A stretch of DNA of 64,000 bases from Prosthecobacter sp. (GCF_034366625.1 NZ_JAXMIH010000008.1:901714-965713); one strand, 5' to 3'; shown: positions 34,178 to 44,199, numbered from the stretch's first letter. The notes: generated from the letters alone by a model not told the origin. Numbers and translations: made by a program.

Positions 34178-35713
34178 ATGAAATACATCCCTGCCTTGCT
34201 CCTGTCCGCCACCTGCACGTTTGCGGAGGTTCGGCTGCCCGCAGTCATCTCCGATCACATGGTGCTTCAAGCTGGCAAGCCCGTCGCGATTTGGGGCTGG
34301 GCGGTCGCGGATGAAGAAGTCGCAGTGGAATTCGCAGGGCAGAAAAAGACAACGAAGGCCAGCGCGAAAGGCGAGTGGCAGGTGAAACTCGATCTGCTGA
34401 CTCCAAATGCAAAATCACAGACGTTGCTCATCAACGACAAAGTCATCCAGGATGTGCTCGTGGGCGAGGTGTGGCTCGCGTCCGGCCAGTCGAACATGGC
34501 GATGCAGATCAATGGCAAGCTGCATGGCAAGGTGGACAACGCGGACGCTGAAGTTGCCGCCGCTAAGCATCCTGAGATCCGCGTCTTTGTGCATGACGCT
34601 CCGTTAGCCATTTATGAGCTGCCGGTGCCTGACGATGAACTCGCGCAGGATCGCCCCGGCAAGTGGCGCGTGTGCTCGCCGGAGACCGTGGCCGATTTTT
34701 CAGCGATGGGCTACTTCTTCGCCCGTGACCTGCTGACTGAGATCAAGCAGCCCGTCGGCATCCTGACCTCTGCTGTTGGCGGCACGCCGATTGAAGCGTG
34801 GACGAGCCTTTCTGCACAACAAGCCGTGCCCGACTTCAAACCGCTGCTCGATGACTGGACCAAGCGCCTCGATGGTTTCGTTCCCGAAACCGAGCAAAAG
34901 AAGTTTCTCGATGCCAAAGCCGCATGGCTGAAGGTTCGCTCCGCCGCTCTCAAAGCCAAACAGCCCGCACCCAAAGCGCCGTCCCCCTTCAAGAACCTGC
35001 AAGTCATGAAGCCCGGCGGCCTCTTTGCCAGCATGATCGCCCCGCTCGTGCCTTACACGATGCGCGGCGTCATCTGGTATCAAGGCGAGCGCAACGCGGC
35101 GGGGCCATTCACTGGTCTGTATGGCGCGCAGCTTCAAACGCTGATTGCCGACTGGCGCAAGCGCTGGGGCGACGAGTTTTACTTTGCCTGGGTGCAGATC
35201 CCGGCCTTCGCCACGCCGCAGAAATTCCCCAGCGAACCCACCGGCTGGGGCGTGTCGGTGCGTGACGGCCAGCGCCGTGCCTTGCAAGTGCCGCACACTG
35301 GCATGGCGATCACGATGGACATCGGTGATTCGAAGCAAGGCCACCCGACGAACAAGACCGAGTTCGCCGCGCGACTCTCCCGCGTCGTGCTGCATGACGT
35401 GTATCAAAAGAGCATCGACATCTGGTCCGGCCCGCTTTTCAAATCTGCCGTGATCGCCGCTGATCACATCACGCTCACCTTTGATCAAGCGACCGGCCTA
35501 AAAGCCAGGTCAGGCACACTTGAAGGCTTCGCCATTGCTGGCGACGACAAAAAATTCGTCTGGGCCGATGCCTGGATCGAAGGCGACAAAGTCATCGTCT
35601 CCAGCACCGAGATCAAAGCCCCCAAAGTCGTGCGCTACTCGTGGGCGGCCAATCCCAAGGGCAATCTCGTCAACGCGGCCGATTTGCCAGCCTCGCCATT
35701 CAGCACCGAGTAG
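34178..35713 (+). CDS. Secreted sialate O-acetylesterase-family protein
   Basis: This 511-residue protein has signal peptide MKYIPALLLSATCTFA. It then shows the family pattern VRLPAVISDHMVLQAGKPVAIWGWA, a beta-rich N-terminal domain with KGEWQVKLD, and GEVWLASGQSNMAM (catalytic Ser in GQSNM). GVIWYQGERNA and a C-terminal TGLKARSGTLEGFAIAGDDKKF region follow. The family removes O-acetyl groups from sialic acids or other glycan sugars. It is the first gene after the regulator, with operator site D 35 bp upstream, and heads the plus-strand operon 34178-40293 with two sulfatases and a TIM-barrel protein. Confidence 0.9.
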   Translation: MKYIPALLLSATCTFAEVRLPAVISDHMVLQAGKPVAIWGWAVADEEVAVEFAGQKKTTKASAKGEWQVKLDLLTPNAKSQTLLINDKVIQDVLVGEVWLASGQSNMAMQINGKLHGKVDNADAEVAAAKHPEIRVFVHDAPLAIYELPVPDDELAQDRPGKWRVCSPETVADFSAMGYFFARDLLTEIKQPVGILTSAVGGTPIEAWTSLSAQQAVPDFKPLLDDWTKRLDGFVPETEQKKFLDAKAAWLKVRSAALKAKQPAPKAPSPFKNLQVMKPGGLFASMIAPLVPYTMRGVIWYQGERNAAGPFTGLYGAQLQTLIADWRKRWGDEFYFAWVQIPAFATPQKFPSEPTGWGVSVRDGQRRALQVPHTGMAITMDIGDSKQGHPTNKTEFAARLSRVVLHDVYQKSIDIWSGPLFKSAVIAADHITLTFDQATGLKARSGTLEGFAIAGDDKKFVWADAWIEGDKVIVSSTEIKAPKVVRYSWAANPKGNLVNAADLPASPFSTE

Positions 35714-35766
35714 TTTTTGCGTCGATTCGACGACACAAACCCACCCGCTTTACGTTCACAGCGATC

Positions 35767-37242
35767 ATGCGACGTGCGCTTGTCTTTTCACTTTTCGCCC
35801 TCAGCCATCTGCTCACCGCTGCCGACAAGCCGGACGTGCTCGTTATTCTCGCGGATCAATGGAGTCCGCGATTCACGGGTTGGGATAACAAGGAGGTGCG
35901 CACGCCGCACATGGACCGCATCGCGGCGGAGGGCATGATTTTTGATGCGTGCTATGTCACATCGCCGGTGTGCATGCCTGCTCGCGTGTCGTTGCTCACG
36001 GGCTTGTATCCGCACAATGCAGGCCACGGGCTGTGGGGCAATGCGACGGGTTATTATCCGAAGCCGGAGGACGCGCCGATGTTTCTCGACATCCAGCGTG
36101 CGGGCCTCACCACGGCACAGATCGGCAAGACGCACTGGACGGCAGGTCCGGCGTGGCATGAGCAGTTCAAGAACAGCGGCGCGTTCTTCAAGGCGCTGGG
36201 TCTGGATCATGTGGCGGACATTTCCGGCCCGCCGGACTCGACGAAGGGGCGTGATCCCTACTCGCAGCATCTGCAAAAGCTCGGCCTGCTCCAAGCCGTG
36301 GCCGATGACCTGCACGGGCGCTATGTGAGTGGCGAGTTCGCGCCTCGTGCGAGCGTGGTGAAAGCGGAGGACTATCATGATGTCTTCACCACGGGCCTCG
36401 CGGTTGATCTCATCCGCGCGCAGCCGAAGGAGAAGCCGCTCTGCCTCGTGGTGAGCCTGCATTCACCGCATCCGCCGCTGGATGCGCCGGGTGATTACGC
36501 CACGATGTTCGATCCTGAAAAGCTCACGCTGCCCGCCAATGTGCCGGAGAAGTATCTGCGCGAGGGGAGGGCGCTCAATCACGAGAAGACGAAGCGTATG
36601 CTGGCGAACTACCTCGGCAAACTAGCGCTGGTGGATGATTGCGTGGCTAGGCTTGTCGAAGCAATGAAAGCACGCGGCACCTGGGACAGTGCTTTGGTCG
36701 CCATCAGCGCCGATCATGGCGAAATGATGGGCGCGCATGGTTATCTGACGAAGGGCCGCTTTTATGAGGAGTCTGTGCGCGTGCCGATGGTACTGCGCTG
36801 GCCCGGTCAGATCAAGACAGGCCGCAGCAAGGCTCCGGTGCAGATGATGGACATTTATCCGACCATCGTGGAGGCGGTCGGTGGCAAGCTGACGCCCGGA
36901 CGTTTTGCAAAATCGCTGTTGCCCGTCGCTCGCGGCGAAAAAGATCGCATCCGCCCCATCGCCGTCAGTGAGATCGGCGACAAGGTGCCACTGCGCATGA
37001 TGGCGCGTGATGATCATTTCAAATACTGGGCCGACGAGGAACGCGAATACCTCTTCGATCTCGAAGCTGATCCGCTGGAGCAGAAGGACCTCTCCACCGC
37101 GCCCGAGCATCGCGAAACCCTCCATGCGATGCGCGAAAAGCTGCTGACGCACCTTCGTTCCACCCAGGTGAACGCCTCCGCCGGTTACAAGCCCAAGGTC
37201 CAGCGCCTGCGCGAGGCGGAAGCCAAATCCAAACAACGTTGA
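35767..37242 (+). CDS. Secreted sulfatase (type I), CMPAR motif
   Basis: The ATG at 35767 (MRRALVFSLFALSHLLTAA) gives a signal peptide. An earlier in-frame ATG at 35641 lies inside the acetylesterase gene and is rejected. The ~491-residue protein has DVLVILADQWSPRFTGWD (metal site), CMPARVSLLTG (FGly Cys-x-Pro-x-Arg), GKTHWTAG and SADHGEMMGAHG. The ADQW and CMPAR details place it in a different subgroup from the CSPTR sulfatases nearby, so a different sulfate position or sugar is likely. It starts 53 bp after the acetylesterase and is followed by another sulfatase 4 bp on. Confidence 0.92.
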   Translation: MRRALVFSLFALSHLLTAADKPDVLVILADQWSPRFTGWDNKEVRTPHMDRIAAEGMIFDACYVTSPVCMPARVSLLTGLYPHNAGHGLWGNATGYYPKPEDAPMFLDIQRAGLTTAQIGKTHWTAGPAWHEQFKNSGAFFKALGLDHVADISGPPDSTKGRDPYSQHLQKLGLLQAVADDLHGRYVSGEFAPRASVVKAEDYHDVFTTGLAVDLIRAQPKEKPLCLVVSLHSPHPPLDAPGDYATMFDPEKLTLPANVPEKYLREGRALNHEKTKRMLANYLGKLALVDDCVARLVEAMKARGTWDSALVAISADHGEMMGAHGYLTKGRFYEESVRVPMVLRWPGQIKTGRSKAPVQMMDIYPTIVEAVGGKLTPGRFAKSLLPVARGEKDRIRPIAVSEIGDKVPLRMMARDDHFKYWADEEREYLFDLEADPLEQKDLSTAPEHRETLHAMREKLLTHLRSTQVNASAGYKPKVQRLREAEAKSKQR

Positions 37243-37246
37243 TCTC

Positions 37247-38701
37247 ATGCGCCGACTGCTTTTCTCGATTTCGTCATTTGTCATTCTGCATTCGTCATTC
37301 GCGGCGAAGCCGCTGAACGTCCTTTTCATCGCCGTGGATGATCTGCGACCGGAACTCGACTGCTACGGCGCCGCGCACATGAAAACACCCAGCACCGACA
37401 AGCTCGCCGCAGGCGGGATGTTGTTTGAACGCGCCTACTGCCAGGTCGCCGTGTGCAATCCGTCGCGCAGCAGCGTGCTCAGCGGAACGAGGCCGGACAC
37501 GACCGGTGTGCTCGACAACCAGCACTTCATGCGGCCGAACATGCCGGATGTGGTCACACTGCCGCAGCATTTCAAAAATCACGGCTACACCAGCCTCTCC
37601 CTCGGCAAAATCTTCCACCACAGCGAGCGCGAGCCGGGCGATGATCCGCAATCATGGAGCGAGCCGGCGTGGTATCATGGCGAGCCGTATCGACACTGGT
37701 TCACGAAAGAATCGCTCGATTATGTGAAGCAGCTCAAGGCGCTGCCGAAAGCCAAGCAGCCGAAGCAGCTCCGCGCGGCGCCGTTTGAGGCTGCGGACGA
37801 GCCGGATGGCTCCTATCCTGATGCTCAGACGGCTGAAAAAGCCATTGAGACACTCCAGCGCCTCAAAGCCGGTGGGCAGCCGTTTTTCCTCGGCGTCGGT
37901 TTCGTGAAGCCTCATCTGCCCTTCACCTGCCCGCAAAAGTATTGGGATCTGTATCCGGCGGAGTCGATCCAGCTCCCCGCAAATGCGCAGCGCCCCAAAG
38001 GCGCGCCGGAGCCTGCTTTTCACAACAACTACGAGCTGCGCAGCTACGGCACCGTGCCTGAGAACGGCAAGGTGACGGACGCGATGGCTTTGAATCTCAT
38101 CCGCGGCTATCGCGCCTGCGTGAGCTTCATGGACGCACAGCTTGGTCGCGTACTCGATGAGCTGGACCGGCTCGGTTTGCGTGAAAACACGCTCATCGTG
38201 CTCTGGGGCGATCACGGCTACCACCTCGGCGAAAACGGCGTCTTCACGAAAATGACCAACTTCGAGAACGGCACCCGCGTGCCACTCATCGTGAGCCTTC
38301 CCGGCATGAAAACAGCAGGCCAGCGCTCAAAAGCCCTCGTGGAGTTGGTCGATCTCTATCCCACGCTGGCAGAGCTGTGCGCATTGCCGCTGCCGAAGCA
38401 TCTCGAAGGCACCAGCTTTGCCCCGTTGCTCGAAAAGCCTGATCAACCGTGGAAAAAAGCCGCCTTCAGCCAATACCTCCGCACCGGCAAACCGCCCTAC
38501 ACCGGCCGCAGCATCCGCACCGAACGCTGGCGATACACGGAGTGGCACGATTTGAAGCAGCAGCCTGCGGGCACCGAGCTGTATGATGAACTCAACGACC
38601 CGCAGGAGACGACCAACCTTGCTGGTGATTCAGAACATGCGGAGACGCTGAAGGAACTTGCTGAGAAGTTGAAAGTAGGTTGGAAAGCATCGCTGCCATG
38701 A
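37247..38701 (+). CDS. Secreted sulfatase (type I), iduronate-2-sulfatase-like
   Basis: The 484-residue protein has NVLFIAVDDLRPELDCYG and CNPSRSSVLSGTRPDTTGV (FGly motif), GKIFHH, then FVKPHLPFTCPQKYWDLY and WGDHGYHLGE. These are the hallmarks of the iduronate-2-sulfatase-like subgroup. Its signal peptide, MRRLLFSISSFVILHSSFAA, is largely encoded by a CATTCGTCATT repeat tract (37271-37300). It starts 4 bp after the previous sulfatase and its stop overlaps the next ATG by 4 bp, so it is co-translated in the operon. Substrate is probably a 2-sulfated sugar or uronic acid, by family analogy only. Confidence 0.92.
   Translation: MRRLLFSISSFVILHSSFAAKPLNVLFIAVDDLRPELDCYGAAHMKTPSTDKLAAGGMLFERAYCQVAVCNPSRSSVLSGTRPDTTGVLDNQHFMRPNMPDVVTLPQHFKNHGYTSLSLGKIFHHSEREPGDDPQSWSEPAWYHGEPYRHWFTKESLDYVKQLKALPKAKQPKQLRAAPFEAADEPDGSYPDAQTAEKAIETLQRLKAGGQPFFLGVGFVKPHLPFTCPQKYWDLYPAESIQLPANAQRPKGAPEPAFHNNYELRSYGTVPENGKVTDAMALNLIRGYRACVSFMDAQLGRVLDELDRLGLRENTLIVLWGDHGYHLGENGVFTKMTNFENGTRVPLIVSLPGMKTAGQRSKALVELVDLYPTLAELCALPLPKHLEGTSFAPLLEKPDQPWKKAAFSQYLRTGKPPYTGRSIRTERWRYTEWHDLKQQPAGTELYDELNDPQETTNLAGDSEHAETLKELAEKLKVGWKASLP
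37271..37300. repeat. CATTCGTCATT-type repeat used as signal-peptide codons
   Basis: The 30-bp tract within the sulfatase gene matches the intergenic tract at 5063-5092 at 27 of 30 positions. In the sulfatase frame it encodes SSFVILHSSF, the hydrophobic part of the signal peptide. Confidence 0.75.
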
Positions 38702-40293
38702 ACCGCCGCCACTTTCTCCACACACTCGCCGCCACGCCGCTCATTGCGGCGGATTCACCGCGCAAGGCTCCCTTTCGCGTTCTTTACAGCAACGACACGA
38801 CGAACATCACCTCCTGCGTCAGTCCGTTTCATCAGGCGCGAGAGCCCTTCCGCAAGGAGATGCTCGAAGCATCGGTTGATGAGGTGGCGGGGTTGGTGGA
38901 CGCGCATTTTCTCCAGGCTGGGCTGGGAATGGTGCCGATGTGGTCGAGCAAGGTGCTGCCGTTGGCGGAACACTATGCGTGGATCAGGCAGCGTTATGCG
39001 CAAAAGCCGGATTCGTTCGGCCAGTTTGTGCTCAATGGTGGCGATGTGGTGAAGGTCTTCATCGACCGCTGCCGCGCCAAGGGACAGGCGGCATTCGTCT
39101 CCTTCCGCATGAACGACGCGCATCACAAGGAGTTCGTCGATCCCAAGCCAGGCGACAAACCGGGCAGCAGCATCGGCATGAGCGTGACGAAGTTTTATGC
39201 GGAGCATCCCGAGTATCGCATCAAGCCCGGTTCGCAGCGTGGCGCTGATCTCGTGCACAACTTCGCCGTGCCCGAGGTGCGGGCGCAGAAGCTCGCGCTG
39301 ATCCGCGAGCTTTGCGAGAACTACGACCTCGACGGCCTGGAGCTCGATTTCCTGCGCTTCTACAGCTACTTTCGCGAGGAAACACCGCTGGAGCAACGCC
39401 GCGTGATCATGACAGACCTCGTCAAAGAAGTGCGGCAGATGCTCGGGCCGAATCGCTGGCTTTGCGCGCGTGTGCCATGCTACCTGCCCGCGCTTGATGT
39501 GCTCGGACTCGATTTGAAAGTACTCGTCGCCGCCGGGCTCGACATGGTGAACGCTTCCGCGCACTACTTCACCACACAGCAGCATGATCTGGCCGTCATT
39601 CGCAAACAAACCGAAGGTGCAGCGCTCTACTTCGAGCTGTGCCACACGATCTGGAAGGGCGACAAAGTGCAGGCTGGTTATGACGTGTTTCCATTTCGTC
39701 GTGCGACGCGCGAACATCTGCACACTGCGGCGCATCTGGCTTATGCACGCGGCGCGGACGGCATCAGCCTGTTCAACTTTGCCTATTACCGCCAGCACGG
39801 TCAGGGCGAAGGCCGTGGTATTTTCGGAGAGCCGCCGTTTGAAGCGCTCAAAGCGCTGCGTGACCCGCAAACCCTCGCTCGGCAGCCACAGCATTGGTTC
39901 ATTGCATACGGTTGGCGTTCTCCCGGCGCGAAGCCACTGTCCGTGCCACGCAAGATTGAACTGAACAAGCCTGCGAAGTTTAACTTTGACCTCGCCGCGC
40001 CCGCTGACGGTTGGAAGCACGACGCGCGGGTGCGCATTCAAGCCGACAAGCCGCTCGGCGATGGCGAATGGATCGCCACGTTCAACGGCGAGGCCATTTC
40101 TGCTTCCACCGATGTCTCGGAACCCTTTGCCGTGCCTTATCCATCCATGATCGCGAAACCGGATGAACTGCGTGCTTGGATCGTGCCTGCGCGATTGCTG
40201 CGTGAAGGCAAGAACAGCCTCGAAGTCACGCAGAAGACCGGGGAACCGGTTTCTGTCGTGTTTGTCGATCTGGCGGTGGGACAAAATGCCTGA
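38698..40293 (+). CDS. Exported TIM-barrel glycosyl hydrolase-like protein
   Basis: From the ATG at 38698 (MNRRHFLHTLAATPLIAA) this is a 531-residue protein. The leader has an Arg-Arg pair followed by HFL and may be Tat-dependent. The body looks like a (beta/alpha)8 glycoside hydrolase of the GH10-like/GHL10 type: AAFVSFRMNDAHHKE, YDLDGLELDFLRFYSYFREE with acidic residues at a strand end, GLDMVNASAHYF and GADGISLFNFAYY. The C-terminal ~130 residues are beta-rich. No characterised activity is known to me for this subgroup. It ends the operon started at 34178 and converges with the PQQ-propeller gene, 5 bp apart. Confidence 0.7.
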   Translation: MNRRHFLHTLAATPLIAADSPRKAPFRVLYSNDTTNITSCVSPFHQAREPFRKEMLEASVDEVAGLVDAHFLQAGLGMVPMWSSKVLPLAEHYAWIRQRYAQKPDSFGQFVLNGGDVVKVFIDRCRAKGQAAFVSFRMNDAHHKEFVDPKPGDKPGSSIGMSVTKFYAEHPEYRIKPGSQRGADLVHNFAVPEVRAQKLALIRELCENYDLDGLELDFLRFYSYFREETPLEQRRVIMTDLVKEVRQMLGPNRWLCARVPCYLPALDVLGLDLKVLVAAGLDMVNASAHYFTTQQHDLAVIRKQTEGAALYFELCHTIWKGDKVQAGYDVFPFRRATREHLHTAAHLAYARGADGISLFNFAYYRQHGQGEGRGIFGEPPFEALKALRDPQTLARQPQHWFIAYGWRSPGAKPLSVPRKIELNKPAKFNFDLAAPADGWKHDARVRIQADKPLGDGEWIATFNGEAISASTDVSEPFAVPYPSMIAKPDELRAWIVPARLLREGKNSLEVTQKTGEPVSVVFVDLAVGQNA

Positions 40294-40298
40294 TCAGC

Positions 40299-43200
40299 CT
40301 ATTCAGCGGCAAACTCCACGCCGCACAACACGGGCCGGGCCTTGGAGCCTACGGCGGATTGGAGCTTGATGCGCAGCTCTGCGCCGCTGGGGATGTTCTT
40401 GAACTCGCGCACGACGCTGCCGCCTTCTTTGGCGAGGTCGAAGTTCTCCAGCACGATTTTGTCTTGCAGCATGACATTGAAAATGCGGTCGCCGGGAGGG
40501 AGGTTGTCGGGATCGCTGAAGTGCAGACGGACGGTGTGCGGGAGAGGCGGATAGTCGATCTTGAGCAGCGGCTCCTGCACGGCTGGCGTGGCAGGTTTGG
40601 CCTTGGCATTTGTTTTCTTTTTGCTGCCTGGCTTGTCGTCGTCATCGTCGTCGGTTTTTTTGACGGGCTTCACGAGCAGTGGTCTGCGGAGCGATGGTGT
40701 GATGATGATCTCCCCTTCGCCGATGAAGCCGGAGGCGGCGATCCATGGCTGGCTTTTGCCAGCATCATCGATTTGCGAGCTGTGACGGCGGAACCACGTC
40801 ACCTCTTTGTCGATGCCTTCGACGCCGAGCTGCGGTGCATTGCCGCTGCCGGCGTGTGGATGCTCCAGCCAGAGAGTGCCGTCGGATGCACGGCGATTTC
40901 CGGGAGCGCCGAAGTTGATACCAGCGCGCAGGATGCGGTCGCCTTGTTTGCCATCGAGTCCGAACTGACTGTAGCTCCACATCTCCATCTCGGGCATGTG
41001 AATGAGCGCGAGCGAGGTCTGGTTCTGATACGCGCAGGTGCAGGTGCGGGTGTAGTCGGGCGCATTGAGCACGCCATTCGCCACGACGAGGTTGGAGGTG
41101 CAGCCGGATTTGAAGCCGCCGAGGTTCGAGGTGCCGCTCATGCTGTCGAGATCGTAGAAGCCCGCCGCGCCGCTGCGGTAGGTGAGCAGGTGCTCGCTGG
41201 CGATGATGGTGTTGCAGCCATAGGTGCGGTTCAGCCGCCACGGCTCCATCTTGCCGGTGAGCGGGTTTTTCACGAAATGCGGCTCGCCGGTGAGCAGGCT
41301 GAAAGCGCCACCGGAGCTGGTGTAGGAGTTCGCGCCGGTGAGGATGAGTTCGTTATGCAGGATGCAGGGGCCGGTATAAACGCGCTTCAGATCCTGCCAG
41401 CGCACGTGGCCTGTTTTGCCCTCATAAGCGATCATGCCATCGCCGACTTCCGATGAGATGCGATCACTCGCCTTGGCTCCGGCTTGCAGCAAAACATCAT
41501 GCTCCTTGGAGTAACCGAGCCAGGTGCCAAAGATGTCCTTCTCCTGCTCCCACAGCACTTTTCCCGTGTGCGCATCGAGGGCGATGACGCGGTAATCTTT
41601 CGGCAGATCAGCGCCGCGCCGCTCCAGCAGGTTCTCGGCATGAGCGGTGAGCTTGTCGATGCAGTAGATGCGACCGTTGCCAGCGACGATGCCGTTGTGC
41701 AGGAAGCTGTGCCGCGCTTTCACACGCCAAAGCAGCTTTCCACTATGGCGATCAAGCACGGCGAGACCTCCGCTGGCGGAAAGATCCTCGATGGGGGCGC
41801 TCGTGCGGCTTTTCACCGTGCCAAACTGAAGGCTAAAGTGCGCGAAGTCATCGCCACCGATGAGCAGATTTTCCATCACACCGATGAAGGCCCACTGCGC
41901 GGGATCTTTGGCATTCTCACGCAGTTTGATCGTCTTTTTCAGCTCACCGGTGCGTGAGTCGAGCATCTGGCACTCGCCTTTCAGCGCCACATAGACGGCG
42001 TCCTCGGTGGCGATGTAGTTCGTGCCGCGACCATTCGCGCCAGGGATGTGTTTTTGGTTGTAGGCCGTGCTCAGCGGCGTGTCGGCGTAGGTCTCGTTGT
42101 AATAGATGCCGAAGGTGCCGAGGTCTTTGAAGTCGTGCTTCCAGATGACGCGACCGGTATAAACATCACGCGCGCTGACGCTGTGCATGCCCTGGATGAA
42201 AAGGCGTCCGCCCACCACCTGCTCAGGCGGGCCGTGACCATGACGCGGAAGCACGTCCATGTTTGAGCTACCCCCGAACCACAGCACGCCGAGCGGCGCA
42301 CGCACGCGGTTGTCGTCGGACTTCACGGTGTTGCCGATGTCGCCATACTGATGCGTCCAGTCCGCCGCACCGGGCAGTGCGCCTTCGCGGGTGATGAGCA
42401 AGTCTGCGCCGAGCTTTTCGACCTTCCCATTCTCCAGCCCGCTCGCATCCGCCGCGCCTCGGCAGAGCATCACACCGCCATAGGGCCGCACGGAGGCGTA
42501 AGCGGCGGTGAGATGCGCAGTCGGTGAGATGACGAGATGCGCAAAGTGAGGGGGTTCCTGGAAGGAAAGCGCATCGCCCACATGAAATGTGATGCGTGTG
42601 CCGTAAAGGCCGAGCGCGTCGTATTCACGGCGCAAAGCATCCACCTTCTCGACATCTGGCTCGACGACGGTGAGCTGCATCTGCGATCCGGCGAGCAGTG
42701 CATCGATCAAGGCTCGATCCTCCGTGCCGAAGATCAACGCATGGCCACCTTCGTCTCCTGCTCTCTCCAGCAAGGTCTGTGCAATCGGCACAGCATTAGC
42801 AGCGAGCTTCTGTGGCTTTGATTCGAGGCGTCCGATGCTCTTTCCTTCTCCATACACCTGAATGCGACCATCCAGAGTCACCGCGATGAGCTTTCCATTC
42901 GCGGCGAGAAGTCGGCGCACCTCGCCTTTGACTGCCAGAGTCCATGCCACGCTGGGTTTCTCAGCCAAGACGATGGCGCTGAGGCTGCTTTTGCCTGCGA
43001 CGTAGAGGTGATCGCCAGCCTTGATGAGATCGCCAGAGCCATCCGCTTTAACTTCCCAGAGCACTTTTTCGCTCGTGCCGAGTTCGCGCACCTTTTCCGC
43101 GTCGGAATCAAAGAGACGACTGCCATCGATAACCGGCTCGTTCATCACCGATTTGCCTGCGACACCCGTTTTCAGATCATAGACACGCACACCACGTTCG

Positions 43201-44054
43201 CGGGTGTGGACGTAGAAATGCTTGTCGCCCGAGGCCACAAAGGAGCCGCCATTGCCTTTGCCACCATCGTTCAGATGGAAGTATTTCATGGCACCCGTCG
43301 CGAGATCGAAACCCGCAGGCACGGAGCGTCCGCCCGGCACGAGCAACGTGTCTTGCGTCGCCAGCATGGCCCCTTGCGGAGCCACACCGGCAAAGGAAGA
43401 CGCGCTGTGCGGTTGCTTGATGAAATCCGCACCCGTGCCGTCGTTCACCCACACGACTTTGCCCGTTTCCGCATCCAGCGAATAAAGAAACGTGCCCATG
43501 AAGGGCCAGATGCTAGCGGCAAAGAACACCTTGCCATCGCGGATCACCGGACCACCACGCGCAGGCCATGCGGAGATGAGACGGCGATTGCCCAGCGCCT
43601 TCCGCGCTGATGGCGCACCGCTGAAGGACCACACCGCTTTGCCATCGTCAGCGTTCACGCAGTAAAGATGCCCGTCATCGCTGGTGAAGTACACTTTCCC
43701 CTGCCAGCACACCGGCGGCAGTCGCACCGGCCCGCCAGTGAAAAAGGACCAAGCCTCCGCACCCGTGCTCAAATCGAGCGCCACGACCTTGTCGCGATCA
43801 TTGAAACCGATGAACAGCTTGTTTCCGAGCACCACTGGCTCAAACACGCGGTCGTAGGGCATCAGATCGTGATTCAGTGGATCATCCCACACTTGCTCGC
43901 GCGGCGAATAAGCACGCTCCCATTCGAGTTGGAGCTTCGCGGGTAGTTTTTCATCGGAAGCAGCCGTGCGCCCCGCATCAAAACGCCACATCGGCCAGTC
44001 GGCGGCATGTGTGGTGAGGCAGAGAAGTGGCAGGAGCAAGAGCAGGCATTTCAT
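40299..44054 (-). CDS. Large secreted PQQ-type beta-propeller protein with methyltransferase-like insert and malectin-like C-terminus
   Basis: From the ATG at 44054 (MKCLLLLLPLLCLTTHAADW) this is a ~1251-residue exported protein. Two PQQ-like propeller regions (about residues 20-420 and 580-1090) carry repeats such as VVALDLSTGAEAWSFFTG, LYCVNADDGKAVWSF and VIALDAHTGKVLWEQ. Between them, ~430-545 reads as a Rossmann methyltransferase-like fold: HALIFGTEDRALIDAL, LTVVEPDVEKVDALRREY, ITFHVGDALSF and AHLVISPTA. After a DDDDDD/KKK linker, a final ~100-residue module resembles malectin or other sugar-binding domains. Function unknown. It is divergent from the FAD gene at 44200, with operator site E between them. 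Confidence 0.78.
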   Translation of the reverse strand: MKCLLLLLPLLCLTTHAADWPMWRFDAGRTAASDEKLPAKLQLEWERAYSPREQVWDDPLNHDLMPYDRVFEPVVLGNKLFIGFNDRDKVVALDLSTGAEAWSFFTGGPVRLPPVCWQGKVYFTSDDGHLYCVNADDGKAVWSFSGAPSARKALGNRRLISAWPARGGPVIRDGKVFFAASIWPFMGTFLYSLDAETGKVVWVNDGTGADFIKQPHSASSFAGVAPQGAMLATQDTLLVPGGRSVPAGFDLATGAMKYFHLNDGGKGNGGSFVASGDKHFYVHTRERGVRVYDLKTGVAGKSVMNEPVIDGSRLFDSDAEKVRELGTSEKVLWEVKADGSGDLIKAGDHLYVAGKSSLSAIVLAEKPSVAWTLAVKGEVRRLLAANGKLIAVTLDGRIQVYGEGKSIGRLESKPQKLAANAVPIAQTLLERAGDEGGHALIFGTEDRALIDALLAGSQMQLTVVEPDVEKVDALRREYDALGLYGTRITFHVGDALSFQEPPHFAHLVISPTAHLTAAYASVRPYGGVMLCRGAADASGLENGKVEKLGADLLITREGALPGAADWTHQYGDIGNTVKSDDNRVRAPLGVLWFGGSSNMDVLPRHGHGPPEQVVGGRLFIQGMHSVSARDVYTGRVIWKHDFKDLGTFGIYYNETYADTPLSTAYNQKHIPGANGRGTNYIATEDAVYVALKGECQMLDSRTGELKKTIKLRENAKDPAQWAFIGVMENLLIGGDDFAHFSLQFGTVKSRTSAPIEDLSASGGLAVLDRHSGKLLWRVKARHSFLHNGIVAGNGRIYCIDKLTAHAENLLERRGADLPKDYRVIALDAHTGKVLWEQEKDIFGTWLGYSKEHDVLLQAGAKASDRISSEVGDGMIAYEGKTGHVRWQDLKRVYTGPCILHNELILTGANSYTSSGGAFSLLTGEPHFVKNPLTGKMEPWRLNRTYGCNTIIASEHLLTYRSGAAGFYDLDSMSGTSNLGGFKSGCTSNLVVANGVLNAPDYTRTCTCAYQNQTSLALIHMPEMEMWSYSQFGLDGKQGDRILRAGINFGAPGNRRASDGTLWLEHPHAGSGNAPQLGVEGIDKEVTWFRRHSSQIDDAGKSQPWIAASGFIGEGEIIITPSLRRPLLVKPVKKTDDDDDDKPGSKKKTNAKAKPATPAVQEPLLKIDYPPLPHTVRLHFSDPDNLPPGDRIFNVMLQDKIVLENFDLAKEGGSVVREFKNIPSGAELRIKLQSAVGSKARPVLCGVEFAAE

Positions 44055-44138
44055 CGGGCCTGATTCAACGTGTCTCATGGGTGAACATTGCCTGGAATGT
44101 CGGATGAAAGAGTGGTGCTGAATTTTCGATGTGGCGGC

Positions 44139-44157
44139 TGGTCAGGCTTCTTGACCA
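44139..44157. promoter_or_regulatory. Operator-like palindrome, site E
   Basis: TGGTCAGGCTTCTTGACCA has perfect arms and a 7-bp spacer, and the symmetry extends one more base pair outward (C at 44138, G at 44158). It is in the 145-bp divergent gap between the PQQ-propeller gene and the FAD oxidoreductase, 42 bp from the latter's ATG. Confidence 0.75.
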
Positions 44158-44199
44158 GCAAGGCGTGCGGGGTTGGTTCGTCTGGTTCAATCCAACCTT

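Noticed and set aside
35641..35766. N-terminal extension of the CMPAR sulfatase to 35641
   Set aside because: The region overlaps the end of the acetylesterase gene; the ATG at 35767 gives a clean signal peptide.
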